A stretch of 64,000 bases of DNA, from NCBI GenBank assembly GCA_916610825.1, contig OU744448.1:6372650-6436649 (forward strand). Direction: 5' to 3'. A program made the position numbers and the translations under genes. Below, one piece after another: positions 1-12,911 of this stretch. How positions within the stretch are numbered: the first letter of the stretch is position 1; the number at the start of each line of letters is the position of its first letter. Source of the stretch: Haliclystus octoradiatus (lineage: Eukaryota; Cnidaria; Staurozoa; Stauromedusae; Haliclystidae). The notes beneath the pieces are model-generated. The model saw only the letters and a list, made by a program, of their open reading frames with translations. It made no database searches and was not told the DNA's origin.

Positions 1-682
1 CGGTAAAGGGGCTTTTTAGCTGCAGACTTAATTATATATCATTTTTTTAGTTTTCTCAACTAGATATTGTAATTTTGACCACATTTCCAATATTTTCCAA
101 TATCGGGACTGATGATGACTTAAACAATTTCATAACGACTTTATCACTATTGTATTTGCCAAAATCTGTGCGGATTGTGTGAATAAACAAGAAATGCGTG
201 TATCTTTGAATATTCTGGTCCGCACAAAGCTTTTTTACATACAGGCTTTTTTATTTTCAATTTAATGTTTATTTAAATTAGCAAGTGGCAATCCTCCGTA
301 ATTGTAATGCTACGGAGAATAACATTCTCAAATTTTGATTGTACTATTGAGCTCTATAGCTGGACCGGATTGGAAAGAATTGTGTTTGAGGGCACAATCT
401 TGGCCGTGGCCCAGATTGCCAGACCTGTGGGATCACTTTCGTGGATGAGATTCCAGTCACACATTTTGTAACTCCTTGTCAAATTTACAAAGAAATTAAT
501 CAATTTTCGTCAATTATTGAGATTTGATCGGCAAAGTACTTCGAACTTATGTGCTCAACGCTCCAAAAAGTCCTCAAAAGTTGTTTTTCTGATTGCAACG
601 AGTTTGCACATGAAAATTTGATTTGATTAAAAATTTGAAAACTTGTCTGCATATTCTGATTTTCTGTTTAATTTTATCATAG
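1..682. other. Non-coding stretch before the first visible NUP58 exon
   Basis: I see no convincing exon here. The stretch is AT-rich and ends in a good acceptor (AG at 681-682) opening the first recognisable NUP58 exon. It is most likely an intron of that gene, because the first visible exon starts in mid-codon and the N-terminal FG region of the protein is not found in the window. Confidence 0.5.
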
Positions 683-3600
683 ATCAACTGTTACAGACCC
701 AAAAGAAAATAAAGTTGCACCTGAAATTACTGCACTTGTTGATGAGCTAGAGTAAGTATTCATCAATACAACTCTATCAAAGTCTAGCATAGCCAGAAAT
801 CTAGCAAGGGTAGGCTAAACTTCATGAATGTCTGCAATGTTTCCAGGCTCAGGTATTAGTAATATTCATGATTATCTTGTCATATAGTCTGAAAATACTC
901 AGTAACTCAGTTTTAATGAAGAATGATTAGTCTGTTAAAGACTGTCTCTATTAATTACTCATTGGATTTTTCTTTAATCTGCAATTATTTTTTGTTATAT
1001 ATAACATCTTGTATCACTGTCTGCTTGCTAAACATGGAACATTTTTCTCAATCCAAAGAAGCGAACTCCCAATATCCTGGATATACACTTTAAGCCTTCC
1101 CTTGAACGCATATCATTAAATTTCTAGATCATCATGGTTAGGCTATAAAGCCAATTTAATTGATTCAGTTAATTGACGCGTCCAATGATCTCCAATGAGT
1201 GCACTCTAGGATACTTTACAGTGAAACATAAGAATGATCAGATTATTGTTAATGGTACACTAAACAGCCATCTGATGAGCAACCTCCATGATAACGTGAA
1301 AAATGCATTATCTATCAAGTGTTGAATATAACGCCATGATAATTGCACAGAGCACGGGCACAGAGCACGGATTAGTGAAAACAAAAGAAATGGATCAAAA
1401 ATCAGAGGCTGCTACAAAAGCTCACTGCAGGCCGAGTGGGAGCAGTTATCAAGCTGTATTTCATTGCTCCTTTTCATTTTTTTTTTAATGTCAAAATGCT
1501 GATTAAAATATATTTGAGTTAATTTTGATTCGTAACATTTGCTAAACAAATGTGAATTATTTTAGTTTTTGGGTGATAATTAAATTTATATCATTTTGTC
1601 ATCATTTGACAGAATCATAACCAGGGTCTGACAAAAAGGCTCAGCCTTCTGGAATCCTAGAGGCATTTTAACATTTTCTTCTGAATTTTTTGTTGAAGTT
1701 TGACCAATAAATCATTTATATTATCAGTTTCTTCTGAATTTGTTCTAACCCCCTAGAATCTAGGATTCCAGGATTCCTACTTTCTAATTGGTAATATATG
1801 TATGTATATTCTGCTTTATGAAGGCAAACATTCATTCAGAGTAAGCTCATTATGACAGTGTGACAATGACAATGACCTTGAGTGACCAATTGTAGATCTC
1901 TGTATGCCGTAACAGAAGTCCTTGCAGCAGGGTCCAACAAAAGTAGGATTCTTGAAGGTTCAAAGAGCAAATTCAGAAGAAAATTGATATTTTTATGATT
2001 TATTTGTCAAACATAAAGAGAAACATTCAGAAAAAATGCCTCTAGGATTCCAGAAGGCTGGCTGTTTTGTCGGACCCTGCCTTGCAGTATATTAGACTGT
2101 ACACTTTATTCTTCTTTCTATGCAGGAAACATGTAAAACAACAGAAATTATTGAAGGAAGAAATAGCTAGAGTTTCTCCCCAGGCTGTTGATAAAGTACA
2201 AACAGAAATCACTGAGCTTCAGAAAGTAAGTATGCTGACTTAATGAGGTTATGTCCCATCAAACATAGGCCTACGTATATATCTCATAACTGAAATGCTT
2301 ATTGACATTGAAAGATCTCAATGGGAAGCACTAGTTTCAAAATAATTTGTTTACGCAGATGAACACAACAAACGCTTATCATTCTTGTGGAAATAAATTT
2401 TTTTGTTTTCTCATATTTGCAAATCTTGATGTTTTCATTTTGATAATATTACTTAAATTCGTATTACTCAAAATGTTGACATTTTTATTTGTTCTTTGTT
2501 TAATTCCATAATTTAATTTAATTTGATTTAATTGTTTAAGAACTAAATATCTATCAAAATGAAAATAAAGTTGTAATTAAGTCGGTACCGCCCTGCTAAA
2601 GGAGCATGTACCACTCTTCTACTTCTAGAGGAGTGACTCTTTCCGCTAAGAGCAATGATGGTTGTAAGGTTCTCTTTATTGATCTCAGCCGCGAGCCGCG
2701 ACGCTGCAGGTCAGTTTCAACAGATTTCATGGCAGATAGGCCTCGATTGTCAATGCGCAATGGTGAGCTGCAGCTACTCACAGTTTAATTTCCTCTTGAC
2801 CATCCCATCCACCATCGTTGTATTGTAGGGCCTACTCATTTGATGTAATAGCTGAAGTCAGGCTGAGTTGATCTCTGTGGGGTTTGAACCGCAGTCGATC
2901 AGATATGATCAGATTTCAATTTTGACTGCTCTGAGCTTATCCCCCTTTATCATAATCACTTAGTTAACCAAATGAAACCAATCTAAGTTATCATTGGTTG
3001 TCTCTTCAATCATGTAAATTGCCATAAAATAAAGGAGATAGTTTTTATAATAAATTTTCCAATCAAATACTTTTTAACCAAAACATGTGAACCTTTTTTA
3101 TTAAAGTTATGCAAATGCACTCACCTTTACAATCCCTATAGGTGCTGGTCTCTGCTGAATATGCTGAATAGAGTAATTTTTATTATTTTCAGGCTGTCAA
3201 TAATATTGCAAGTGGTTTGCTTAAAGATGCTGCTGCAGTAGAAAATTTGAAAGGGGAAGTGGCCATTGTAAGTTTTATTGACTCAGTTAAAATAGTCCTA
3301 TTTTGAATATTTCGCTATAACATGCACATTACCAAATATTAATGAAGAGTAGACAAAAACATTCTCTGATTCAGAACTTTAATTAAAACTCCTTTGCATG
3401 CATAGTTTTTTTATCACTTGAAATTGCTTTCTGGCATTTAGCATTTGTTTTCTTTTCTTTCGGGGTTGTATTGGAATCTAATGACCATAAAAGAACTGAA
3501 CGTAAGTATGCTGATGATAAAAATCTGATGGTCAGGTTTTCCATTTTACAACGTGCGGAGATATGGAATTTGTTTTTCAAGTAATCAAAGCGACATCTCA

Positions 3601-6600
3601 TAAGCGACGCTCTACAACACATGGAAGACAATTTGAATGGCTTTCAAGTCTATCAAATTAAAATTAAAGCTTTTCCAAACTTTCTTTTTACTAATATAAA
3701 CTCCTTTGTATTTTACTCATCATTATTTTGATTTCTGTTGTGCATTATAATCCCCCCAATTTATAATAACTTTATGATACAATTTCCTTTGAAGGAGCTT
3801 AGAAATGCAGAAATTGCTAATAATGTGCGACAGCTTCCTGCGACAATGCAACATGACTACCGAGCACCTGTTGGATATTTTCAAACTTTGGTTGACTCAT
3901 TTGAGGCAAGAATAATAGAATGTCGCAAAGAAATTGATGAAATTGAAAACTATTTAGCAAACTCAACAAGTAATGATCAAGTTCCTATTTCAAGTAAGTA
4001 GCCTAGTATGTATTTCACTAATTGTAAAATATATTATATTCTTGCGTCGAATTTAAACTTAAATGCCTAAGATATCTAGAATTTGGCTTGGGTGCTTGGA
4101 TGGCTGGATACAGCCATTGTGGACACGAGATGACTATAAGAGAGGCTTGTCCCATCACCAGACACCAGTCACACTGATAATACAACTGGTGGAATCTAAT
4201 AAACTAACCTCTTTACCTTGATACTTGGGTAATGGGAAGAGGGTGGGAAAGAAATCCCCATCTTCCAGTTCATGATTTAGATTGAGATTAGTGATTGAGA
4301 CAGTTGTATGAACTATTGTTTGGGTACTTGCAAGCAAGTGGTCACCGACATCAAAATGTCAGGAATAGCAACAATTGTGTGAGCATGAGCATGAGCATGT
4401 GACTATGTGAGATAGTCTGAGATGAAGATCTCGAGGAATATTGATGAATTGTTGCAGACGTGGATGACCAGAGAGACAAGTTGACTGATGCGGAGGTCAG
4501 AGCAGTATGATGATATGCAAATGATTATACAAGAAATGGGCTAAATGGCTGTCATGATTGAGTGAGATTTACCCAGAACTGGGCCTTATGAGAATTGAAT
4601 TAGTCGTGACTTAGATAGCATGTGCAATAATGAGATCTCTGAACCTTAGATATACCCAGTTGAAGATGTGATCGAGTGACCTACTTGATATCCATTCCCA
4701 GGCCATTGCCATGATTGACATGTCATGTCAATCACCTGAGAATTCTTAGTGCATCCAAGTTCATTTCACCTGAATTACATTCAATAACATAATAATAAAG
4801 AGTGAGAGACTAAACATTTTGATACTGTAACTTGATATTCCTATTTTATGGAATCAGCAATCAGTTAGACTATTTATTATTTGCATTGAGCACTGTGCTA
4901 TTTCCTTTAGATAATATATAATAATATGTAGCCTATTTACCACTACTTGCACGAGTTATCAAAATCAGACATGGTCAGGGTCCGACAAAAGTAGGAATCC
5001 TGAAATCCTAAATTCAGTAGAAAATTGATATTTTTAATGATTTATTGGTCAAACATTAATAAAAAAAATTTGAAGAAAATGTTGAAGTTTTTCTAGGATT
5101 CCAGAAGGCTGCAACCTTTTATCGGACCCTGAACATGATATTGACTATTATTGTTATGTTATTTCATGCCAATAATCCACAAAACTTCTTAAAACCTAAC
5201 CTGCGTCTCAATCAGTGAACGAGAAAAGTCAGAATCCCTGGATTTAGGATCCCTGAGGTCTGTCTTACATTAACCAGAAATCAGAAGTTTTAATTTTTGT
5301 AAAGAAATATTTAGTAATGATATCTAAGACATTCTGGCTTCAAAAAACATTTTTGGTTCCGAAGCTACATCCCAATATTTTTTTAATTGGAAATGAACAA
5401 TGCCATGTAATTCTGTATTTATGTCTATTCCGAGAAAAAGGCGAGAATGTAGCAAAAGTTAAAAGGTTCTCTCCCAGTTGATGTTCTGCATCCCACTGAA
5501 ATTAGACCCTGTTTTAATGAAGATATTTACCGTCCTGTTTCTTTTGGTACCGTACATTGTGCGGCAAAATTCAGAAGAAAATGTTGAGAAATACTTGTGG
5601 TTCTGGAAAGTAAAACCTTTTCCTGGACCCTGGTAACAATTCAAACATTTTAATGAGGGTAGGTGTATGCACTACTGCCAATGTTCCAGTTATTTGACTT
5701 AAGTTAGTTCCATATATCCATGAAACAAACTTTGTGGCTTGTTATTTTAACGGGACAGGGAATGACATAATCTTTATAATACTGTAACAAGTACATAATT
5801 ACATAAGTTCCATATTTTTACATTTAAGTGTATATCCCGGATAATGGGAGATTGCTTCTTTAGATGGAGAAAAATGTTCTAAGCAAGAATTTTATAAGTA
5901 ATGCAGTTTATACTCATTATTCTAGGTCTTGGCCAAATATTGAAACAAATAAATGATACATTCATCTACTTAGCTTCGCAACTACATTCTGTTCATCAGA
6001 TGGCCAAGGTACACTTAAGACTTTAACTCTCAAATTTACAAGGAATTGTGCAGGATATCACAATTTTCACAAACGCTTAAGTTGTCCCTGAGCCATGTTA
6101 TCAGATGGATTACCTTTATTAAATTTAAAATGATTTATAACTCCGAAGAAATTTCACTAACATTTCTGAAAAACATAAGATGCATACATTAAAGGTGGAA
6201 GTTGTTGACATTCAGAATTCAAAACAAACTATTTTTGATTCCCAGTGTCGACAGTAATTTCAAAAGTGCCGCATATACAAAAACATGATTTCCATCAATA
6301 TTGCGAAAATAATAATAATTACCGTTAAGCAAAATAAACACTGTGGATTGATGCACAACGGTATTATCGTTTCACTACAAGTCTTGACAATTAAGGCCCT
6401 TTTGAAAATTTTGCTGAGCCTCCAGGAACCATGTCCCATCTTCAGGATGCCACACTTTAGGACAGATCTGATCAAATCTGATCGACTGTGGCTCAAATCC
6501 CCCGAATATCAACTCAGCCTTGACTTTATCTAAAACATCAAATGAGTACCATCTAAGGATGGCAGATGGAGTGGTCCAGAGGGAATTGCAATTTGAGTAG

Positions 6601-9600
6601 CTGCTGGGCATCGTTGCGCATTGACAATCAAGAACTATCTGCCATGAAGTCTGTTGAAATTGATCTGCAGTGTCACAGCTGATATCAATAAAGAGCATTT
6701 AACATCATTGATCTCAGCAAAAAGAGCCACTCTCCTATAAATAGAGGAGTGGTACGGGTGCCTTCGGTAAAATGCTACTGTCTCAATTACTTTACTTAAG
6801 GGCTGTCTGAATTTCCCGCAGGCTACGGCGATGCATTGCTTACTACCTTAGAACTTGTGTTTCCCAATACCTACCCACAAAATTCTATAATTGAACATTT
6901 ACATTAAATTTGCTAATTGGGTACTTTCCACATTCTAATCTAATTATTAAATTATCAATCATCTTGTGCTCTAGATGCAAAAGCAACGTTACCTTCATTA
7001 TCGCCAAGTAACTTTGAATGATTACAAAGATCCTTTTGCTGAACAACAAAAAAGATTGTCAACTGTGGCAGGTATGTTTTTGTTTTACTCGTTTAATTAA
7101 ATTCAAATCAAAATTGCCAACGACTTAATTGCCTTTATCCAAATTTGCACTTTTCAAAATGAAATTGTTTTAACAGGAACTTGATCACAAAATAATTTTC
7201 AAATCCAGTTTGCAGATAAACAGGAATCTCACTTATCTTAATTGCACTTACGTAGGCTGTGTTTGTTTGTTTCGAATTTGACCTCTTCATGATGTTGGTT
7301 TGTTGGGAATTTCATTTCATGTCAATTCTGTGTCAAATAATAGCTGAAAGATTGTATATGCCTATCAGTGGTGTGATGACCAATGGCACACATTTCGTGT
7401 GATCTTCACAGTTGCTCTGACCGTGCTGAAATATCACTTCCTGATGTTGTATAGTGCCATAATTCACCTTCTCTTAACATGAACACAATGTTTCAACTCT
7501 AGAGGCCTTATTATGATATATAACCAGAGAACGCATATGATAAACAAATGAATGTCTCTTAATAGGAAATAATTTGATTGAGTTGCCTACTAAATCGAAT
7601 AGCACCACTCTCGTGAAAAAGTTCATTGAATTTGAAATAGAAATTGCTCAGTTGCTCAGGATTTTTTAATAAACAATTCATCAAATATTTATGAAGTACT
7701 CATAGAAATTTGAGCAATTCACGTTCATGGATTGTTCATGAAATTGATGGTCTATACATGAAATCATGAATTTTGTACAGGCCTGGGCACTGCTCTGCTG
7801 TTACTAGATCTTCTAAATATGTGATTTATTAAAGTCTTCATTGTAAGCAAAATGTCCCTGCCTCACGTCCCAATTGTACTAGTCGTCTGATTCTATTACT
7901 GTTTGCCACTGTGGTACTAACTACTAAGTTCCTGGAGTCCTGGAAAGCATTTACACTCCGATTTTGATAAACTTTGTATCAACGATTCATAATCTACGAA
8001 TTAGCATGTTCATGAAAAGGAGGCATTTAACATTCTTCAACTGTTTATGAATTAGCATTTCAGCAACTGCTCTGTTTTTATGAAATTTATAAACTGTTCA
8101 TAAACTGTTCACAAATTTCATAAACTATTTATGAACTGATCACAGACTCTAATATGCTGAAGGCTGAATCATTTGTGACATCCTAGTCATTTAGATCTTC
8201 TTTTGTTTGTAACTAAGGTCAGGGTCCGACAAAAGTCCAGCCTTCTGGAATCCTAGACTAGAGGCATTTCAACATTGTTTTCTGAATTTCTTTTTTGATG
8301 TTTGACCAAAAATTCATTCAGAATATCAATTTCTTCTGAATTTGCTCTAACCTTCTGGAATCTACGATTCCAGGATTATTCCTACTTTTGTCGGACCCTG
8401 ACTAAGGTTGTTGTATTATCCTATAGAAGTCTAAAATATTCTCATTTAATTGCAGCTTCTTCTGCTGGGCCATCTCCATTCTGTGGTGTCGCAGGGCCAA
8501 CTGCTGCTGCTTTTGCTGCTGCCTACACTGCCAAAGAAAGCACTGGTAAGTTCTACAGAACCAATGATGTTTTGGTGAGTGAACGCGAGGGGACGCCATT
8601 CCCCCACTCCTTTCTCCGGGAGAAGTGCGTTCCTCCACTTTTTTCATTTGAAGTGAAATTTTATATGTTCTTGTTCCGAGTATTATTATCCTCATTATTC
8701 ATCAATATTATCAGTAATAAAACTATTATTTTTAAGGCAAAAGTCAGTGGCAACAGTTTCTCGATTTTATAATTTATCTCAACGGCGTTTAGACTAGTAT
8801 CTCTTCTCTAGCCGTTTTCAAGAGAATAAGATTTTTAAACTGTACATGATATATATGTTAATCAGCAAATGATCCTAGAGTGAAGGAAAGATGCTTCACC
8901 TCAACCAATTGTGTGGAATATGTTATAATAATTATATCTATTACAAGGGTCCGTGTCATTTAATGAGCTATTAAATTTGAATAAATATAACTTTCTAGAT
9001 AACTTCATTTTTTAACAAGAAAATAATTAAATGACTCAATATATTATACTGAATTGGTCTTTTGAAATGCACTACAAAGCTCTTGAAAGATTATAATTTT
9101 GAAAAAATTTCAGGAGGGCATACCCCCGTACCTAGGGGCTTTTGGCCCCTATAAGAACTGTGAGCCGTTCCCCCACTATTTTTTCCAGAAAAAGTCACTG
9201 TACAGAACCCCCATTAAATATTCCTTACTTGTGTATCCTGTATCAATTTTAGTTTCAGCTTCAAGTCATTGTTAGCAAAATTTAATTTTGTTTAGTTTTC
9301 TGAGAAACACAAAGTGCTAGCTAGGAGTACATACTGTGTCCGACATAAGTGATTCAAGAAACAAATTGATAGTTTTCTGATTTATAGGTGAACCCTTAAC
9401 AAAAAATATGGAAGAAAAGGTTTAAAAATGTTTCTAGGATTCAAGAAGGCTGAACCTTTATTCAAACACAGCAAATACATGCTATGATTTTTTTTTTCTC
9501 AACATAACACAATTGCTTAAATATGTACAAAATTCACAGTCATGTGATTTATTTACTTTTAAAGGCTATATTATAATAGTTTATGGAATTATTTTGTATT

Positions 9601-10542
9601 TACATTATTTAATTAAGAAGTGATGTGACCATTTGATAGCTATACTATACAATACATGCTATGATAGCTGTACTATTCAAGACTTCACCCCTGGTCACGG
9701 TTTCGTCACCCCTCCCCCTCATATAAATGACTCAAACAAAGTGTCTAAAACCACGGTTGAGTAATTTAATTTTGCAGGGCTAAAACCTCATAGATCAATC
9801 ACTTTACTATATGTTGTATGTCATTTGACATTTTCAATTTATTTCCCACATGTTCATCAGCATATGAAAATATGAAGTACCGTTTTTTTTTATTATTTTA
9901 TTATTTGATTTGTTACTATTCAACTGAATTAATTATAGAAATCATACGAAAATTCAAAAGCTATGAATGATAACCATGCAATAACATTGTAAAATTGATT
10001 TGATCATCAGAGACATCCATATCTGTAAATCTGTAATCCATTTGATATAGGCCTACTCCAAATTCTCTGTAAGAATATTATTGGGCACTTGACCTTGTAA
10101 ACTTTTAAAATAATGAGAATGTGTTTATCTAGTTAATTTTGCTACACTGTAATATTATGCCTTGAGCAGTATTAAATAATACTTTTTTCTTTCAGGTCAA
10201 AAAACTATTTCTACCGGCCTTCCCATGTTTGGTCAGACAAGTCAAAACCCCTCGTCCATATCCAGTTTAACATCATCTCTGTTCAAACCAACCGCTTTGG
10301 GTACTGGGACATCAGGCCTTACACGTAGTTTATCATTTGGAGGTGGATTAAATCAAAAGTCAACAGCGGGCTCAAATTTATTTGGTGCAAGTCTGGGTCA
10401 AAGTGCGGCTGGGTCATTATTTGGGGGTTCTGCTGTTTCGACTAATAAAATCGGTTTTGGTGCAGCCTCTCAATTCACAAATCCAACATCAACTTTTCAA
10501 TTAGGTAATCCTCCACTTTCATCAAAACGAGGCAAAAAATAA
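683..10542 (+). CDS. NUP58: Nucleoporin p58/p45-like, 3' part (eight exons)
   Basis: Component of the central channel of the nuclear pore, where it normally pairs with NUP54 and NUP62 through coiled coils while FG repeats bind transport receptors. Exons: 683-751, 2126-2225, 3193-3267, 3795-3993, 5926-6008, 6975-7071, 8456-8545 and 10196-10542. All have AG/GT borders and compatible phases. The middle exons encode the conserved coiled-coil region, including a block reading LRNAEIA followed by QHDYRAPVGYFQTLV, which matches the NUPL1 core as I know it. The last exon has FG motifs (MFGQ, SFGGG, LFGAS, LFGGS, GFGAA) and ends KRGKK, like the vertebrate C-terminus. The first visible exon starts in mid-codon, so the N-terminal FG part lies outside the window. 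Introns hold several MITEs and two inverted copies of a ~330-bp repeat. Confidence 0.9.
1622..1785. repeat. hAT-like MITE, 3' end decayed
   Basis: Starts CAGGGTCTGACAAAA and follows the same internal order as the complete copies (GGAATCCTAGAGGC, TTCTTCTGAATTT, GGATTCCTACTTT), but the terminal GTCGGACCCTG is lost. It lies in a NUP58 intron. Confidence 0.7.
1928..2079. mobile_element. hAT-like MITE with perfect 8-bp target duplication
   Basis: A 152-bp element with inverted ends CAGGGTCC and GGACCCTG. It is flanked on both sides by CCTTGCAG (1920-1927 and 2080-2087). No coding capacity. An 8-bp duplication and CAGGG ends are typical of hAT transposons. It sits 46 bp upstream of the second NUP58 exon. 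Confidence 0.8.
2588..2945 (+). repeat. Dispersed ~330-bp repeat, copy 1
   Basis: Matches the reverse complement of 6430-6765 over most of its length. Shared segments include TCATGGCAGATAG, TTGTCAATGCGCAA, CTCATTTGATGT and CAGTCGATCAGAT. No long open frame. A weaker relative of the same 3' half may lie near 10920-10990. The class is unclear (SINE or MITE). Confidence 0.65.
4976..5131. mobile_element. hAT-like MITE with diverged target duplication
   Basis: A 156-bp element with ends CAGGGTCCGACAAAAG and TCGGACCCTG. The flanking octamers GACATGGT and AACATGAT agree at six of eight bases, so this copy looks older than those at 1928 and 8220. NUP58 intron. Confidence 0.75.
6430..6765 (-). repeat. 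Dispersed ~330-bp repeat, copy 2 (inverted)
   Basis: Inverted relative of 2588-2945 in the next long intron but one of NUP58. The two copies could pair in the pre-mRNA. Its open frame on the minus strand has no recognisable domain and is probably fortuitous. Confidence 0.65.
7640..8130. repeat. Cluster of short TTCATGAA-type palindromes
   Basis: Many spaced variants of TTCATGAAC, TTTATGAAC and their complements (for example around 7715-7770 and 8075-8140). Similar clusters occur near 59640-59900, 61915-62110 and 63040-63260, so this looks like a dispersed family. I could not define its ends. Confidence 0.45.
8220..8400. mobile_element. hAT-like MITE with perfect 8-bp target duplication
   Basis: A 181-bp element with perfect inverted ends (CAGGGTCCGACAAAAG and CTTTTGTCGGACCCTG), flanked by ACTAAGGT at 8212-8219 and 8401-8408. 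The best-preserved copy in the window. It ends 55 bp before the seventh NUP58 exon. Confidence 0.88.
9335..9472. repeat. hAT-like MITE, degenerate copy
   Basis: Shows the family's start (TGTGTCCGACATAAGT) and the internal TCTAGGATTCAAGAAGGCTGA order, but both ends have decayed and no target duplication is visible. Confidence 0.55.
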
Positions 10543-11877
10543 GAATTATAATTGTATTTATGTATTATTTTTACAAAGTTTGTATTTACGATAAAAACAC
10601 ATTTCATTTAGACAAGAAAGGATTTATTGATATCCATGCATTTATTAGTATATTTATCATATTATGATCAATATTTTGAATCTCTAATGTGTATATGTTA
10701 GCCAGAATGAATTTTCTGAACTTGGATTTTCTTAAAAAGTTTTCAAACAATTGGTTTCACTTCCCCACTCACAATCGGTATTGACCAAGGCTGACCAACA
10801 CATAGTGGGACAAATGATAGGCCATGATTGAGCTGTAATAATTTATTTGCAAGACCTCGGTTGTCGGTTGCCAGATCATCATGATTCAATTCCTTCTGGA
10901 TCATTCCATTCTCTATTTCCAGATGAATACTGCATTCATTTGATGTTCAGAAATAGTCATGACTGGGTTGTCCTTAGGGGGATTCCATCAACAGTTCATT
11001 ATGAACCTTGAACAGATGTGTGCAAGAGCAGGAGTCAAACTCCGACTTGCATTTCAGCAAGAGCCAGACTGTATAGTGAATTTCTTGTCATACTGGAGCC
11101 AGAGCCTGTAATTACATCCTTTGCTTTTTTAAATAAACATCGTGAAGTTGAAAATTGTCTTGATGCTCCATCATGGAGAATGTAATTGATTGGGTATTTC
11201 AGATTATGAATCATATTTGTACCTTTCTGTGTTTGCTGATTTTGGGTTGATAAAAAAGATTCATTTTCTGACTTTTTACAGGAGTATGTCTTAAATATTT
11301 TGGAGCCGGACACAGACTAAAATTCTTCTTCTATGAGGATTTTTTTCGGGTTTTTCTGTCTGGGTACTCCAGTCTGTAAAGGAGTAAATAATGGTTTGTA
11401 TCTGGGAGGCGTTATCTACATCAAAATTAGGAGCTAGTATTGAGCTCTATTAAAAATCCGCTAAATTGCCAGCCTGAAATGATAATCCATACTTTACACA
11501 CACTAGGAGGGGGGTACCTTGGTGGGTACCAGCATCAGGGCAGGACCTACTCTGCAATTTGAAATAATATCCCCTTTCAGTATTTTCAGTTCGATGCTCG
11601 TTAATTTTTCTGGTTGATAATTGTTACACAATGTAACAATGAGAAAGATAGAGAATAGAATATAAGTAAACTCCGTTAACGCCTTGGCAAGACTAACCAA
11701 ATTTATAATAGTAATTATAATAATATTAGTTATTATTTATAAGTTTTTCTTTTTTTATTATGATATGATATGTTTTTGTCGGTAAAGATCAATAGTAACT
11801 GGCAAGTAAAGGAAGTTGTTAGCCTTCACTTAAATATAGCCGTAAAATACATATTACTAAGTTTAAAACACATTTAA
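10543..11877. other. Intergenic, NUP58 3' flank
   Basis: NUP58 3' UTR followed by AT-rich DNA without a supported gene. Short open frames here lack homology or codon structure that I recognise. A weak relative of the ~330-bp repeat may lie near 10920-10990. Confidence 0.5.
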
Positions 11878-12330
11878 TTAACATTTACCATGCTTTGATA
11901 AATCAATTGCATCTAATCTCGATTTGAAGATTGCCAACGTTGGTGCAATTACAATTTCGTTTGGTAGGTCGTTGCACCACGAAATGACTCGTGAACAGAA
12001 ACAGTTCTTGATGCTACTGTTAACATTAGGATGGACCTGCATGCTTTTCAGTTTTAGACTATGCCCACGCATGTTACATTTGTTAACATCGAAGGTAAAT
12101 AGTTCATTTTTATCTACAAGGTTATTCAATACTCTGTAAACTAATTATAGATCAAATTTGATCCTTCTTAATTCAAGAGTTTCTAATTGTAATTTAATTA
12201 AACGGTCATGGTAGTCTATATATGGTATTTTCCCAATCTTGCAAATACGTCGAGTATATTTACGTTGAACTCTTTCGATTTTTTAATGTCTTTCAGACAA
12301 GATAGGGTGACCATACAGGAGTATCCGATT
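11878..12330 (-). pseudogene. LINE reverse-transcriptase 3' end, decayed
   Basis: Read on the minus strand, this gives the C-terminal tail typical of CR1/Jockey-like non-LTR elements: an ELRRIKFDL-like segment, then VISWCNDLPNE and FKSRLD, which resemble the usual RVVxxWNxLPxxVV...FKxxLD ending. Stop codons interrupt the frame near 12150 and 12285, and the upstream reverse-transcriptase body is missing. It is a truncated remnant next to the Polinton's left end. Confidence 0.7.
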
Positions 12331-12624
12331 CTAAAATCGGTCGGACATAGGCAAGGTATGCCAGCATTAATATATAGATATTAGATGATACAAAGAACTT
12401 AAATATCAAATAGGATCTTGAAAATGCTTTTGAAACTAAATTTGCACAATGTAAAGAGGTTTTCATGTCTGACGTTAGAATAACTCCAAGTTGAGGTATG
12501 TTTGATATTTCGCAGTATCATTTTCTTCTTTTTAGTATCAAAAAGTATACAACTGCTACATTATTATCTATTACATTTACAAATAAAAAGTTCAAAAGTC
12601 TTGCAGAAAGTTAAAATTTCTAAA
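12331..12624. other. Left flank of the Polinton
   Basis: AT-rich DNA between the LINE remnant and the Polinton target duplication. It may be older LINE sequence. No gene seen. Confidence 0.4.
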
Positions 12625-12630
12625 AAGTTT
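12625..12630. repeat. Polinton target-site duplication, left
   Basis: AAGTTT immediately before the AGTAGATG start of the element. The same hexamer follows the right end at 29411-29416. A 6-bp duplication is the rule for Polintons. Confidence 0.93.
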
Positions 12631-12669
12631 AGTAGATGTATTTGACGGGTTCTGGGCCAGTCAATAGGC

Positions 12670-12850
12670 AACGACGCAACGATCCGGAACTCCGGTAAAA
12701 AGCGCAACGATTTGCGCAACGATCCGGTCAACCAATCCGGTATTTGCGCAACGATCCGGTCAACCACTCCGGTATTTGCGCAACGATCCGGTTTAGCGCA
12801 ACGATCCGGTTTTAGCGCAACGATCCGGTTTTAGCGCAACGATCCATTAA
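12670..12850. repeat. GCGCAACGATCCGG array inside the left inverted repeat
   Basis: Direct repeats of GCGCAACGATCCGG with two spacer types: one reads TCAACCACTCCGGTATTT (32-bp period), the other TTTA or TTTTA (about 18-bp period). CpG-rich compared with everything around it. It could be a binding array or replication-related; the sequence alone does not say. Confidence 0.85.
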
Positions 12851-12903
12851 TCCGATTACCAAAAGCGCAACGATTGATTGACAACATGTCAATCATCCAG
12901 GGT

Positions 12904-12911
12904 TATAAAAG
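12904..12911 (+). promoter_or_regulatory. TATA box inside the left inverted repeat
   Basis: TATAAAAG lies 73 bp before the ATG at 12984. The identical box is present in the right inverted repeat, facing the other way. Initiation about 30 bp downstream would leave a short leader before the start codon. Confidence 0.75.

Noticed and set aside
5200-5640. Additional hAT-like MITE copies
   Set aside because: Fragments such as TTAGACCCTG and CTGGACCCTGG resemble the ends, but no complete element can be traced.
8302-8772. 156-codon frame covering NUP58 exon 7
   Set aside because: Only 8456-8545 is the exon; the rest is MITE and intron read through by chance.
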